From assembly GCA_028673005.1 (NCBI GenBank), contig CM054115.1, positions 2,728,001 through 2,792,000 of the forward strand: 64,000 nucleotides of DNA. Reading direction: 5' to 3'. The notes under the pieces were generated by a model. It was not told the DNA's origin, did no database searches, and saw only the letters and a list, made by a program, of their open reading frames with translations. The translations under genes were made by a program, and so were the position numbers. Shown piece after piece: positions 1 to 12,221 of this stretch. This stretch comes from Tanypteryx hageni. Its lineage: Eukaryota; Arthropoda; Insecta; Odonata; Petaluridae. Within the stretch, counting starts at the first letter, position 1, and every line of letters begins with the position of its first letter.

Positions 1-421
1 TGGGGGAAGCGATAGAGGGAGGAACGATAGTAGAGAATGCGATAGAGGGAGGAACGATCGAGGTGGAGGCGATAGACGGAGGAACGATAGAGGTGGAGGC
101 TATAGTGTGGAGAATGGTAGTGGGGGATGCGATAGTGGGAGGAACCATAGTAGAGGATGCGATAGAGGGAGGAACGATTGAGGTGGAGGCGATAGACGGA
201 GGAACGATAGAGGTGGAGGCTATAGAGTGGAGAATGGTAGTGGGGGAAGCGATAGAGGAGAAACGATAGTAGAGGATGCGATAGAGGGAAGAACGATCGA
301 GGTGGAGGCGATAGACGGAGGAACGATAGAGGTGGAGGCTATAGAGTGGAGAATGGTAATGGGGGAAGCGATAGAATGAGGAACGATAGTAGAGGAGGCG
401 ATAGAGTGAGGAACGATCGAG
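1..421 (+). repeat. Partial HOR entering from the left edge
   Basis: This segment aligns with 15523-15943 at a constant offset of 15,522, and its first 240 bases also align with 12222-12461. It carries the GTAGAGAATGC marker near position 30, the AACCAT variant near 144 and a one-base-short unit (GAGGAGAAACG) near 260. The repeat evidently continues to the left of the window. Confidence 0.85.
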
Positions 422-3400
422 GTGGAGGCGATAGACGGAGGAACGATAGAGGTGGAGGCTATAGAGTGGAGAATGTTTAGTGGGGGAAGCGATAGAGGGA
501 GGAACGATAGTAGAGGATGCGATAGAATGAGGAACGATCGAGGTGGAGGCGATAGACGGAGGAACGATAGAGGTGGAGGCTATAGAGTGGAGAATGGTAA
601 TGGGGGAAGCGATAGAATGAGGAACGATAGTAGAGGAGGCGATAGAATGAGGAACAATCGAGGTGGAGGCGATAGACGGAGGAACGATAGAGGTGGAGGC
701 TATAGAGTGGAAAATGGTAGTGGGGGAAGAGATAGAGGGATGAACGATAGTAGAGGTGGCGATAGAGGGAGGAACGATCGAGGTGGAGGCGACAGACGGA
801 GGAACGATAGAGGTGGAGGCTATAGAGTGGAGAATGGTAGTGGGGGAAGAGATAGAGGGAGGAACGATAATAGAGGAGGCGATAGAGGGAGGAACGATAG
901 AGTTGGAGGCTATAGAGTGGAGAATGGTAGTGGGGGAAGCGATAGAGGGAGGAACGATAGTATAGTATTCGATAGAGCTAGGAACGATTGAGGTGGAGGC
1001 GATAGACGTAGGAACGATAGAGGTGGAGGCTATAGAGTGGAAAATGGTAGTGGGGGAAGAGATAGAGGGATGAACGATAGTAGAGGTGGCGATAGAGGGA
1101 GGAACGATCGAGGTGGAGGCGATAGACGGAGGAACGATAAAGGTGGAGGCTATAGAGTGGAGAATGGTAATGGGGGAAGCGATAGAATGAGAAACGATAG
1201 TAGAGGTGGCGATAGAGGGAGGAACGATCGAGGTGGAGGCGATAGACGGAGGAACGATAGAGGTGGAGGCTATAGAGTGGAGAATGTTTAGGGGGGAAGC
1301 GATAGAGGGAGGAACGATAGTAGAGGATGCGATAGAATGAGGAACGATCGAGGTGGAGGCGATAGACGGAGGAACGATAGAGGTGGAGGCTATAGAGTGG
1401 AGAATGGTAATGGGTGAAGCGATAGAATGAGGAACGATAGTAGAGGAGGCGATAGAGGGAGGAAAGAACGAGGTGGAGGCGATAGACGGAGGAACGATAG
1501 AGGTGGAGGCTATAGAGTGGAGAATGGTAGTGGGGGAAGAGATAGAGGGAGGAACGATAGTAGAGGAGGCGATAGAGGGAGGAACGATCGAGGTGGAGGC
1601 GATAGACGGAGAAACGATAGAGTTGGAGGCTATAGAGTGGAGAATGTTTAGTGGGGGAAGCGATAGAGGGAGGAACGATAGTAGAGGATGCGATAGAATG
1701 AGGAACGATCGAGGTGGAGGCGATAGACGGAGGAACGATAGAGGTGGAGGCTATAGAGTGGAGAATGGTAATGGGGGAAGCGATAGAATGAGGAACGATA
1801 GTAGAGGAGGCGATAGAATGAGGAACGATAGAGGTGGAGGCTATAGAGTGGAGAATGGTAGTGGGGGAAGCGATAGAGGGAGGAACGATAGTAGAGGAGG
1901 CGATAGAGTGAGGAACGATCGAGGTGGAGGCGATAGACGGAGGAACGATAGAGGTGGAGGCTATAGAGTGGAGAATGTTTAGTGGGGGAAGCGAGAGAGG
2001 GAGGAACGATAGTAGAGGATGCGATAGAATGAGGAACGATCGAGGTGGAGGCGATAGACGGAGGAACGATAGAGGTGGAGGCTATAGAGTGGAGAATGGT
2101 AGTGGGGGAAGCGATAGAGGGAGGAACGATAGTAGAGGATGCGATAGAGTGAGGAACGATCGAGGTGGAGGCGATAGACGGAGGAACGATAGAGGTGGAG
2201 GCTATAGAGTGGAAAATGGTAGTGGGGGAAGCGATAGAGGGAGGAACGATAGTAGAGGATGCGATAGAGGGAGGAACGATCGAGGTGGAGGCGATAGACG
2301 GAGGAACGATAGAGGTGGAGGGTATAGAGTGGAGAATGTTTAGGGGGGGAAGCGATAGAGGGAGGAACGATAGTAGAGGAGGCGATAGACGGAGGAACGA
2401 TAGAGGTGCAGGCTATAGATTGGAGAATGGTAGTGGGGGAAGCGATAGAGGGAGGTACGATAGTAGAGAGGCGAAAGAGGGAGGAACGATCGAGGTGGAG
2501 GCGATAGACGGAGGAACGATAGAGGTGGAGGGTATAGAGTGGAGAATGGTAGTGGGGGAAGTGATAGAGGGAGGAACGATAGTAGAGGAGGCGATAGAGG
2601 GAGGAACGATAGAGGTGGAGGCTATAGAGTGGAGAATGTTTAGGGGGGAAGCGATAGAGGGAGGAACGATAGTAGAGGATGCGATAGAATGAGGAACGAT
2701 CGAGGTGGAGGCGATAGACGGAGGAACGATGGAGGTGGAGGCTATAGAGTGGAGAATGGTAATGGGGGAAGCGATAGAATGAGGAACGATAGCAGAGGAG
2801 GCGATAGAGGGAGGAACGAACGAGGTGGAGGCGATAGACGGAGGAACGATTGAGGTGGAGGCTATGGAGTGGAGAATGGTAGTGGGGGAAGAGATAGAGG
2901 GAGGAACGATAGTAGAGGAGGCGATAGATGGAGGAACGATCGAGGTGGAGGCGATAGACGGAGGAACGTTAGAGTTGGAGGCTATAGAGTGGAGAATGGT
3001 AGTGGTGGAAGCGATAGAGGCAGTAACGATAGAGGTGGAGGCTATAGAGTAGAGAATGGTAGTGGAGGAAGAGATAGAGGGAGGAACGATAGTAGAGGAG
3101 GCGATAGAGGGAGGAACGATCGAGGTGGAGGCGATAGACCGAGGAACGATAGAGTTGGAGGCTATAGAGTGGAAAATGGTAGTGGGGGAAGCGATAGAGG
3201 GAGGAACGATAGTAGAGGATGCGATAGAGTGAGGAACGATCGAGGTGGAGGCGATAGACGGAGGAACGATAGAGGTGGAGGCTATAGAGTGGAAAATGGT
3301 AGTGGGGGAAGAGATAGAGGTATGAACGATAGTAGAGGAGGCGATAGAGGGAGGAACGATCGAGGTGGAGGCGATAGACGGAGGAAAGATAGAGGTGGAG

Positions 3401-4775
3401 GCTATAGAGTGGAGAATGGTAGTGGGGGAAGCGATAGAGGAGAAACGATAGTAGAGGATGCGATAGAGGGAAGTACGATCGAGGTGGAGGCGATAGACGG
3501 AGGAACGATAGAGGTGGAGGCTATAGAGTGGAGAATGGTAATGGGGGAAGCGATAGAATGAGAAACGATAGTAGAGGTGGCGATAGAGGTAGGAACGATC
3601 GAGGTGGAGGCGATAGACGGAGGAACGATAGAGGTGGAGGCTATAGAGTGGAGAATGTTTAGGGGGGAAGCGATAGAGGGAGGAACGATAGTAGAGGATG
3701 CGATAGAATGAGGAACGATCGAGGTGGAGGCGATAGACGGAGGAACGATAGAGGTGGAGGCTATAGAGTGGAGAATGGTAATGGGTGAAGCGATAGATTG
3801 AGGAACGATAGTAGAGGAGGCGATAGAGGGAGAAACGATCGATGTGGAGGCGATAGACGGAGGAACGATAGAGGTGGAGGCTATAGAGTGGAGAATGGTA
3901 GTGGGGGAAGAGATAGAGGGAGGAACGTCAGTAGAGGAGGCTATAGAGGGAGGAACGATCGAGGTGGAGGCGATAGACGGAGGAACGATAGAGTTGGAGG
4001 CTATAGAGTGGAGAATGGTAGTGGGGGATGCGATAGAGGGAGGAACGATCGAGGTGGAGGCGATAGACGGAGGAACGATAGAGGTGGAGGCTATAGAGTG
4101 GAGAATGTTTAGTGGGGGAAGCGATAGAGGGAGGAACGATAGTAGAGGATGCGATAGAATGAGGAACGATCGAGGTGGAGGCGATAGACGGAGGAACGAT
4201 AGAGGTGGAGGCTATAGAGTGGAGAATGGTAATGGGGGAAGCGATAGAATGAGGAACGATAGTAGAGGAGGCGATAGAATGAGGAACGATCGAGGAGGAG
4301 GCGATAGACGGAGGAACGATAGAGGTGGAGCCTATAGAGTGGAGAATGGTAATGGGGGAAGCGATAGAATGAGGAACGATAGTAGAGGAGGCGATAGAGG
4401 GAGGAACGATCGAGGTGGAGGCGATAGACGGAGGAACGATAGAGGTGGAGGCTATAGAGTGGAGAATGGTAGTGGGGGAAGCGATAGAGGGAGGAACGAT
4501 AGTAGAGGAGGCGATAGAGTGAGGAACGATCGAGGTGGAGGCGATAGACGGAGGAATGATAGAGGTGGAGGCTATAGAGTGGAGAATGTTTAGTGGGGGA
4601 AGCGAGAGAGGGAGGAACGATAGTAGAGGATGCGATAGAATGAGGAACGATCGAGGTGGAGGCGATAGACGGAGGAACGATAGAGGTGGAGACTAAAGAG
4701 TGGAGAATGGTAATGGGGGAAGCGATAGAATGAGGAACGATAGTAGAGGAGACGATAGAGTGAGGAACGATCGAG
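422..4775 (+). repeat. 4.3-kb HOR, copy 1 (4,354 bp)
   Basis: First full copy of a HOR that recurs directly at 4776 and 9071. It holds the TATAGTATTC marker (954-983) and a GGTGCAGG...GCGAAAGAGG cassette (about 2406-2480). Relative to the copy at 4776 it lacks 150 bases near 1820-1850, and it keeps 209 bases near 2340-2640 that the next copy lost. From about 422 to 3,230 it is also nearly the same as 15944-18850, and its right part (3,560-4,775) matches 37990-39207 at offset 34,432. Short monomers occur near 896 (90 bases), 1820 (90), 3006 (60) and 4030 (90). Confidence 0.85.
954..983 (+). repeat. HOR phase marker TATAGTATTC, copy 1
   Basis: Two adjacent 15-base subunits carry TATAGTAT and TCGATAGAGCTAGGA in place of the usual forms. 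The preceding subunit reads GAGGGAGG, the same subtype as the copies at 16476, 39740 and 46676. Confidence 0.9.
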
Positions 4776-7700
4776 GTGGAGGCGATAGACGGAGGAACGA
4801 TAGAGGTGGAGGCTATAGAGTGGAGAATGTTTAGTGGGGGAAGCGATAGAGGGAGGAACGATAGTAGAGGATGCGATAGAATGAGGAACGATCGAGGTGG
4901 AGGCGATAGACGGAGGAACGATAGAGGTGGAGGCTATAGAGTGGAGAATGGTAATGGGGGAAGCGATAGAATGAGGAACGATAGTAGAGGAGGCGATAGA
5001 ATGAGGAACAATCGAGGTGGAGGCGATAGACGGAGGAACGATAGAGGTGGAGGCTATAGAGTGGAAAATGGTAGTGGGGGAAGAGATAGAGGGATGAACG
5101 ATAGTAGAGGTGGCGATAGAGGGAGGAACGATCGAGGTGGAGGCGACAGACGGAGGAACGATAGAGGTGGAGGCTATAGAGTGGAGAATGGTAGTGGGGG
5201 AAGAGATAGAGGGAGGAACGATAATAGAGGAGGCGATAGAGGGAGGAACGATAGAGTTGGAGGCTATAGAGTGGAGAATGGTAGTGGGGGAAGCGATAGA
5301 GGTAGGAACGATAGTATAGTATTCGATAGAGCTAGGAACGATTGAGGTGGAGGCGATAGACGTACGAACGATAGAGGTGGAGGCTATAGAGTGGAAAATG
5401 GTAGTGGGGGAAGAGATAGAGGGATGAACGATAGTAGAGGTGGCGATAGAGGGAGGAACGATCGAGGTGGAGGCGATAGACGGAGGAACGATAAAGGTGG
5501 AGGCTATAGAGTGGAGAATGGTAATGGGGGAAGCGATAGAATGAGAAACGATAGTAGAGGTGGCGATAGAGGGAGGAACGATCGAGGTGGAGGCGATAGA
5601 CGGAGGAACGATAGAGGTGGAGGCTATAGAGTGGAGAATGTTTAGGGGGGAAGCGATAGAGGGAGGAACGATAGTAGAGGATGCGATAGAATGAGGAACG
5701 ATCGAGGTGGAGGCGATAGACGGAGGAACGATAGAGGTGGAGGCTATAGAGTGGAGAATGGTAATGGGTGAAGCGATAGAATGAGGAACGATAGTAGAGG
5801 AGGCGATAGAGGGAGGAAAGAACGAGGTGGAGGCGATAGACGGAGGAACGATAGAGGTGGAGGCTATAGAGTGGAGAATGGTAGTGGGGGAAGAGATAGA
5901 GGGAGGAACGATAGTAGAGGAGGCGATAGAGGGAGGAACGATCGAGGTGGAGGCGATAGACGGAGAAACGATAGAGTTGGAGGCTATAGAGTGGAGAATG
6001 TTTAGTGGGGGAAGCGATAGAGAGAGGAACGATAGTAGAGGATGCGATAGAATGAGGAACGATCGAGGTGGAGGCGATAGACGGAGGAACGATAGAGGTG
6101 GAGGCTATAGAGTGGAGAATGGTAATGGGGGAAGCGATAGAATGAGGAACGATAGTAGAGGAGGCGATAGAATGAGGAACGATCGAGGTGGAGGCGATAG
6201 ACGGAGGAACGATAGAGGTGGAGGCTATAGAGTGGAGAATGGTAATGGGGGAAGCGATAGAATGAGGAACGATAGTAGAGGAGGCGATAGAGGGAGGAAC
6301 GATCGAGGTGGAGGCGATAGACGGAGGAACGATAGAGGTGGAGGCTATAGAGTGGAGAATGGTAGTGGGGGAAGCGATAGAGGGAGGAACGATAGTAGAG
6401 GAGGCGATAGAGTGAGGAACGATCGAGGTGGAGGCGATAGACAGAGGAACGATAGAGGTGGAGGCTATAGAGTGGAGAATGTTTAGTGGGGGAAGCGAGA
6501 GAGGGAGGAACGATAGTAGAGGATGCGATAGAATGAGGAACGATCGAGGTGGAGGCGATAGACGGAGGAACGATAGAGGTGGAGGCTATAGAGTGGAGAA
6601 TGGTAGTGGGGGAAGCGATAGAGGGAGGAACGATAGTAGAGGATGCGATAGAGTGAGGAACGATCGAGGTGGAGGCGATAGACGGAGGAACGATAGAGGT
6701 GGAGGCTATAGAGTGAAAAATGGTAGTGGGGGAAGCGATAGAGGGAGGAACGATAGTAGAGGATGCGATAGAGGGAGGAACGATCGAGGTGGAGGCGATA
6801 GACGGAGGAACGATAGAGGTGGAGGGTATAGAGTGGAGAATGTTTAGGGGGGGAAGCGATAGAGGGAGGAACGATAGTAGAGGAGGCGATAGAGGGAGGA
6901 ACGATAGAGGTGGAGGCTATAGAGTGGAGAATGTTTAGGGGGGAAGCGATAGAGGGAGGAACGATAGTAGAGGATGCGATAGAATGAGGAACGATCGAGG
7001 TGGAGGCGATAGACGGAGGAACGATGGAGGTGGAGGCTATAGAGTGGAGAATGGTAATGGGGGAAGCGATAGAATGAGGAACGATAGCAGAGGAGGCGAT
7101 AGAGGGAGGAACGAACGAGGTGGAGGCGATAGACGGAGGAACGATTGAGGTGGAGGCTATGGAGTGGAGAATGGTAGTGGGGGAAGAGATAGAGGGAGGA
7201 ACGATAGTAGAGGAGGCGATAGATGGAGGAACGATCGAGGTGGAGGCGATAGACGGAGGAACGTTAGAGTTGGAGGCTATAGAGTGGAGAATGGTAGTGG
7301 TGGAAGCGATAGAGGCAGTAACGATAGAGGTGGAGGCTATAGAGTAGAGAATGGTAGTGGAGGAAGAGATAGAGGGAGGAACGATAGTAGAGGAGGCGAT
7401 AGAGGGAGGAACGATCGAGGTGGAGGCGATAGACCGAGGAACGATAGAGTTGGAGGCTATAGAGTGGAAAATGGTAGTGGGGGAAGCGATAGAGGGAGGA
7501 ACGATAGTAGAGGATGCGATAGAGTGAGGAACGATCGAGGTGGAGGCGATAGACGGAGGAACGATAGAGGTGGAGGCTATAGAGTGGAAAATGGTAGTGG
7601 GGGAAGAGATAGAGGTATGAACGATAGTAGAGGAGGCGATAGAGGGAGGAACGATCGAGGTGGAGGCGATAGACGGAGGAAAGATAGAGGTGGAGGCTAT

Positions 7701-9070
7701 AGAGTGGAGAATGGTAGTGGGGGAAGCGATAGAGGAGAAACGATAGTAGAGGATGCGATAGAGGGAAGTACGATCGAGGTGGAGGCGATAGACGGAGGAA
7801 CGATAGAGGTGGAGGCTATAGAGTGGAGAATGGTAATGGGGGAAGCGATAGAATGAGAAACGATAGTAGAGGTGGCGATAGAGGTAGGAACGATCGAGGT
7901 GGAGGCGATAGACGGAGGAACGATAGAGGTGGAGGCTATAGAGTGGAGAATGTTTAGGGGGGAAGCGATAGAGGGAGGAACGATAGTAGAGGATGCGATA
8001 GAATGAGGAACGATCGAGGTGGAGGCGATAGACGGAGGAACGATAGAGGTGGAGGCTATAGAGTGGAGAATGGTAATGGGTGAAGCGATAGATTGAGGAA
8101 CGATAGTAGAGGAGGCGATAGAGGGAGAAACGATCGATGTGGAGGCGATAGACGGAGGAACGATAGAGGTGGAGGCTATAGAGTGGAGAATGGTAGTGGG
8201 GGAAGAGATAGAGGGAGGAACGTCAGTAGAGGAGGCTATAGAGGGAGGAACGATCGAGGTGGAGGCGATAGACGGAGGAACGATAGAGTTGGAGGCTATA
8301 GAGTGGAGAATGGTAGTGGGGGATGCGATAGAGGGAGGAACGATCGAGGTGGAGGCGATAGACGGAGGAACGATAGAGGTGGAGGCTATAGAGTGGAGAA
8401 TGTTTAGTGGGGGAAGCGATAGAGGGAGGAACGATAGTAGAGGATGCGATAGAATGAGGAACGATCGAGGTGGAGGCGATAGACGGAGGAACGATAGAGG
8501 TGGAGGCTATAGAGTGGAGAATGGTAATGGGGGAAGCGATAGAATGAGGAACGATAGTAGAGGAGGCGATAGAATGAGGAACGATCGAGGAGGAGGCGAT
8601 AGACGGAGGAACGATAGAGGTGGAGCCTATAGAGTGGAGAATGGTAATGGGGGAAGCGATAGAATGAGGAACGATAGTAGAGGAGGCGATAGAGGGAGGA
8701 ACGATCGAGGTGGAGGCGATAGACGGAGGAACGATAGAGGTGGAGGCTATAGAGTGGAGAATGGTAGTGGGGGAAGCGATAGAGGGAGGAACGATAGTAG
8801 AGGAGGCGATAGAGTGAGGAACGATCGAGGTGGAGGCGATAGACGGAGGAATGATAGAGGTGGAGGCTATAGAGTGGAGAATGTTTAGTGGGGGAAGCGA
8901 GAGAGGGAGGAACGATAGTAGAGGATGCGATAGAATGAGGAACGATCGAGGTGGAGGCGATAGACGGAGGAACGATAGAGGTGGAGACTAAAGAGTGGAG
9001 AATGGTAATGGGGGAAGCGATAGAATGAGGAACGATAGTAGAGGAGACGATAGAGTGAGGAACGATCGAG
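4776..9070 (+). repeat. 4.3-kb HOR, copy 2 (4,295 bp)
   Basis: Direct tandem copy of the preceding block. The offset to copy 1 begins at 4,354, rises to 4,504 (copy 1 lacks 150 bases) and falls to 4,295 because this copy lacks 209 bases: its two GTTTA sites at 6843 and 6934 are 91 bases apart, against 300 at 2339 and 2639. The deletion removed the GCGAAAGAGG cassette. A monomer near 4690 carries GACTAAAG, which recurs near 8988, 24567, 39123 and 46061. The segment from about 7,860 rightwards matches 23,527 onwards at offset 15,669. Confidence 0.85.
5308..5337 (+). repeat. HOR phase marker TATAGTATTC, copy 2
   Basis: Same marker pair as at 954, but the preceding subunit reads GAGGTAGG. That subtype is shared only with the copies at 9603 and 25182, which groups these three by descent. 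Confidence 0.9.
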
Positions 9071-12000
9071 GTGGAGGCGATAGACGGAGGAACGATAGAG
9101 GTGGAGGCTATAGAGTGGAGAATGTTTAGTGGGGGAAGCGATAGAGGGAGGAACGATAGTAGAGGATGCGATAGAATGAGGAACGATCGAGGTGGAGGCG
9201 ATAGACGGAGGAACGATAGAGGTGGAGGCTATAGAGTGGAGAATGGTAATGGGGGAAGCGATAGAATGAGGAACGATAGTAGAGGAGGCGATAGAATGAG
9301 GAACAATCGAGGTGGAGGCGATAGACGGAGGAACGATAGAGGTGGAGGCTATAGAGTGGAAAATGGTAGTGGGGGAAGAGATAGAGGGATGAACGATAGT
9401 AGAGGTGGCGATAGAGGGAGGAACGATCGAGGTGGAGGCGACAGACGGAGGAACGATAGAGGTGGAGGCTATAGAGTGGAGAATGGTAGTGGGGGAAGAG
9501 ATAGAGGGAGGAACGATAATAGAGGAGGCGATAGAGGGAGGAACGATAGAGTTGGAGGCTATAGAGTGGAGAATGGTAGTGGGGGAAGCGATAGAGGTAG
9601 GAACGATAGTATAGTATTCGATAGAGCTAGGAACGATTGAGGTGGAGGCGATAGACGTACGAACGATAGAGGTGGAGGCTATAGAGTGGAAAATGGTAGT
9701 GGGGGAAGAGATAGAGGGATGAACGATAGTAGAGGTGGCGATAGAGGGAGGAACGATCGAGGTGGAGGCGATAGACGGAGGAACGATAAAGGTGGAGGCT
9801 ATAGAGTGGAGAATGGTAATGGGGGAAGCGATAGAATGAGAAACGATAGTAGAGGTGGCGATAGAGGGAGGAACGATCGAGGTGGAGGCGATAGACGGAG
9901 GAACGATAGAGGTGGAGGCTATAGAGTGGAGAATGTTTAGGGGGGAAGCGATAGAGGGAGGAACGATAGTAGAGGATGCGATAGAATGAGGAACGATCGA
10001 GGTGGAGGCGATAGACGGAGGAACGATAGAGGTGGAGGCTATAGAGTGGAGAATGGTAATGGGTGAAGCGATAGAATGAGGAACGATAGTAGAGGAGGCG
10101 ATAGAGGGAGGAAAGAACGAGGTGGAGGCGATAGACGGAGGAACGATAGAGGTGGAGGCTATAGAGTGGAGAATGGTAGTGGGGGAAGAGATAGAGGGAG
10201 GAACGATAGTAGAGGAGGCGATAGAGGGAGGAACGATCGAGGTGGAGGCGATAGACGGAGAAACGATAGAGTTGGAGGCTATAGAGTGGAGAATGTTTAG
10301 TGGGGGAAGCGATAGAGAGAGGAACGATAGTAGAGGATGCGATAGAATGAGGAACGATCGAGGTGGAGGCGATAGACGGAGGAACGATAGAGGTGGAGGC
10401 TATAGAGTGGAGAATGGTAATGGGGGAAGCGATAGAATGAGGAACGATAGTAGAGGAGGCGATAGAATGAGGAACGATCGAGGTGGAGGCGATAGACGGA
10501 GGAACGATAGAGGTGGAGGCTATAGAGTGGAGAATGGTAATGGGGGAAGCGATAGAATGAGGAACGATAGTAGAGGAGGCGATAGAGGGAGGAACGATCG
10601 AGGTGGAGGCGATAGACGGAGGAACGATAGAGGTGGAGGCTATAGAGTGGAGAATGGTAGTGGGGGAAGCGATAGAGGGAGGAACGATAGTAGAGGAGGC
10701 GATAGAGTGAGGAACGATCGAGGTGGAGGCGATAGACAGAGGAACGATAGAGGTGGAGGCTATAGAGTGGAGAATGTTTAGTGGGGGAAGCGAGAGAGGG
10801 AGGAACGATAGTAGAGGATGCGATAGAATGAGGAACGATCGAGGTGGAGGCGATAGACGGAGGAACGATAGAGGTGGAGGCTATAGAGTGGAGAATGGTA
10901 GTGGGGGAAGCGATAGAGGGAGGAACGATAGTAGAGGATGCGATAGAGTGAGGAACGATCGAGGTGGAGGCGATAGACGGAGGAACGATAGAGGTGGAGG
11001 CTATAGAGTGAAAAATGGTAGTGGGGGAAGCGATAGAGGGAGGAACGATAGTAGAGGATGCGATAGAGGGAGGAACGATCGAGGTGGAGGCGATAGACGG
11101 AGGAACGATAGAGGTGGAGGGTATAGAGTGGAGAATGTTTAGGGGGGGAAGCGATAGAGGGAGGAACGATAGTAGAGGAGGCGATAGACGGAGGAACGAT
11201 AGAGGTGCAGGCTATAGATTGGAGAATGGTAGTGGGGGAAGCGATAGAGGGAGGTACGATAGTAGAGAGGCGAAAGAGGGAGGAACGATCGAGGTGGAGG
11301 CGATAGACGGAGGAACGATAGAGGTGGAGGGTATAGAGTGGAGAATGGTAGTGGGGGAAGTGATAGAGGGAGGAACGATAGTAGAGGAGGCGATAGAGGG
11401 AGGAACGATAGAGGTGGAGGCTATAGAGTGGAGAATGTTTAGGGGGGAAGCGATAGAGGGAGGAACGATAGTAGAGGATGCGATAGAATGAGGAACGATC
11501 GAGGTGGAGGCGATAGACGGAGGAACGATGGAGGTGGAGGCTATAGAGTGGAGAATGGTAATGGGGGAAGCGATAGAATGAGGAACGATAGCAGAGGAGG
11601 CGATAGAGGGAGGAACGAACGAGGTGGAGGCGATAGACGGAGGAACGATTGAGGTGGAGGCTATGGAGTGGAGAATGGTAGTGGGGGAAGAGATAGAGGG
11701 AGGAACGATAGTAGAGGAGGCGATAGATGGAGGAACGATCGAGGTGGAGGCGATAGACGGAGGAACGTTAGAGTTGGAGGCTATAGAGTGGAGAATGGTA
11801 GTGGGGGAAGCGATAGAGGCAGTAACGATAGAGGTGGAGGCTATAGAGTAGAGAATGGTAGTGGAGGAAGAGATAGAGGGAGGAACGATAGTAGAGGAGG
11901 CGATAGAGGGAGGAACGATCGAGGTGGAGGCGATAGACCGAGGAACGATAGAGTTGGAGGCTATAGAGTGGAAAATGGTAGTGGGGGAAGCGATAGAGGG

Positions 12001-12221
12001 AGGAACGATAGTAGAGGATGCGATAGAGTGAGGAACGATCGAGGTGGAGGCGATAGACGGAGGAACGATAGAGGTGGAGGCTATAGAGTGGAAAATGGTA
12101 GTGGGGGAAGAGATAGAGGTATGAACGATAGTAGAGGAGGCGATAGAGGGAGGAACGATCGAGGTGGAGGCGATAGACGGAGGAAAGATAGAGGTGGAGG
12201 CTATAGAGTGGAGAATGGTAG
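9071..12221 (+). repeat. 4.3-kb HOR, copy 3 (partial)
   Basis: Third tandem copy, at offset 4,295 from copy 2. It retains the GCGAAAGAGG cassette (about 11205-11279), so the offset to copy 2 becomes 4,504 after that point. Near 12,230 it departs from copies 1 and 2: it continues with about 240 bases, including the GTAGAGAATGC marker, that are absent near 3,440 and 7,735. The whole block recurs at 24650 onwards at offset 15,579. Confidence 0.85.
9603..9632 (+). repeat. HOR phase marker TATAGTATTC, copy 3
   Basis: Marker pair of the GAGGTAGG subtype, 4,295 bases after the copy at 5308. Confidence 0.9.
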
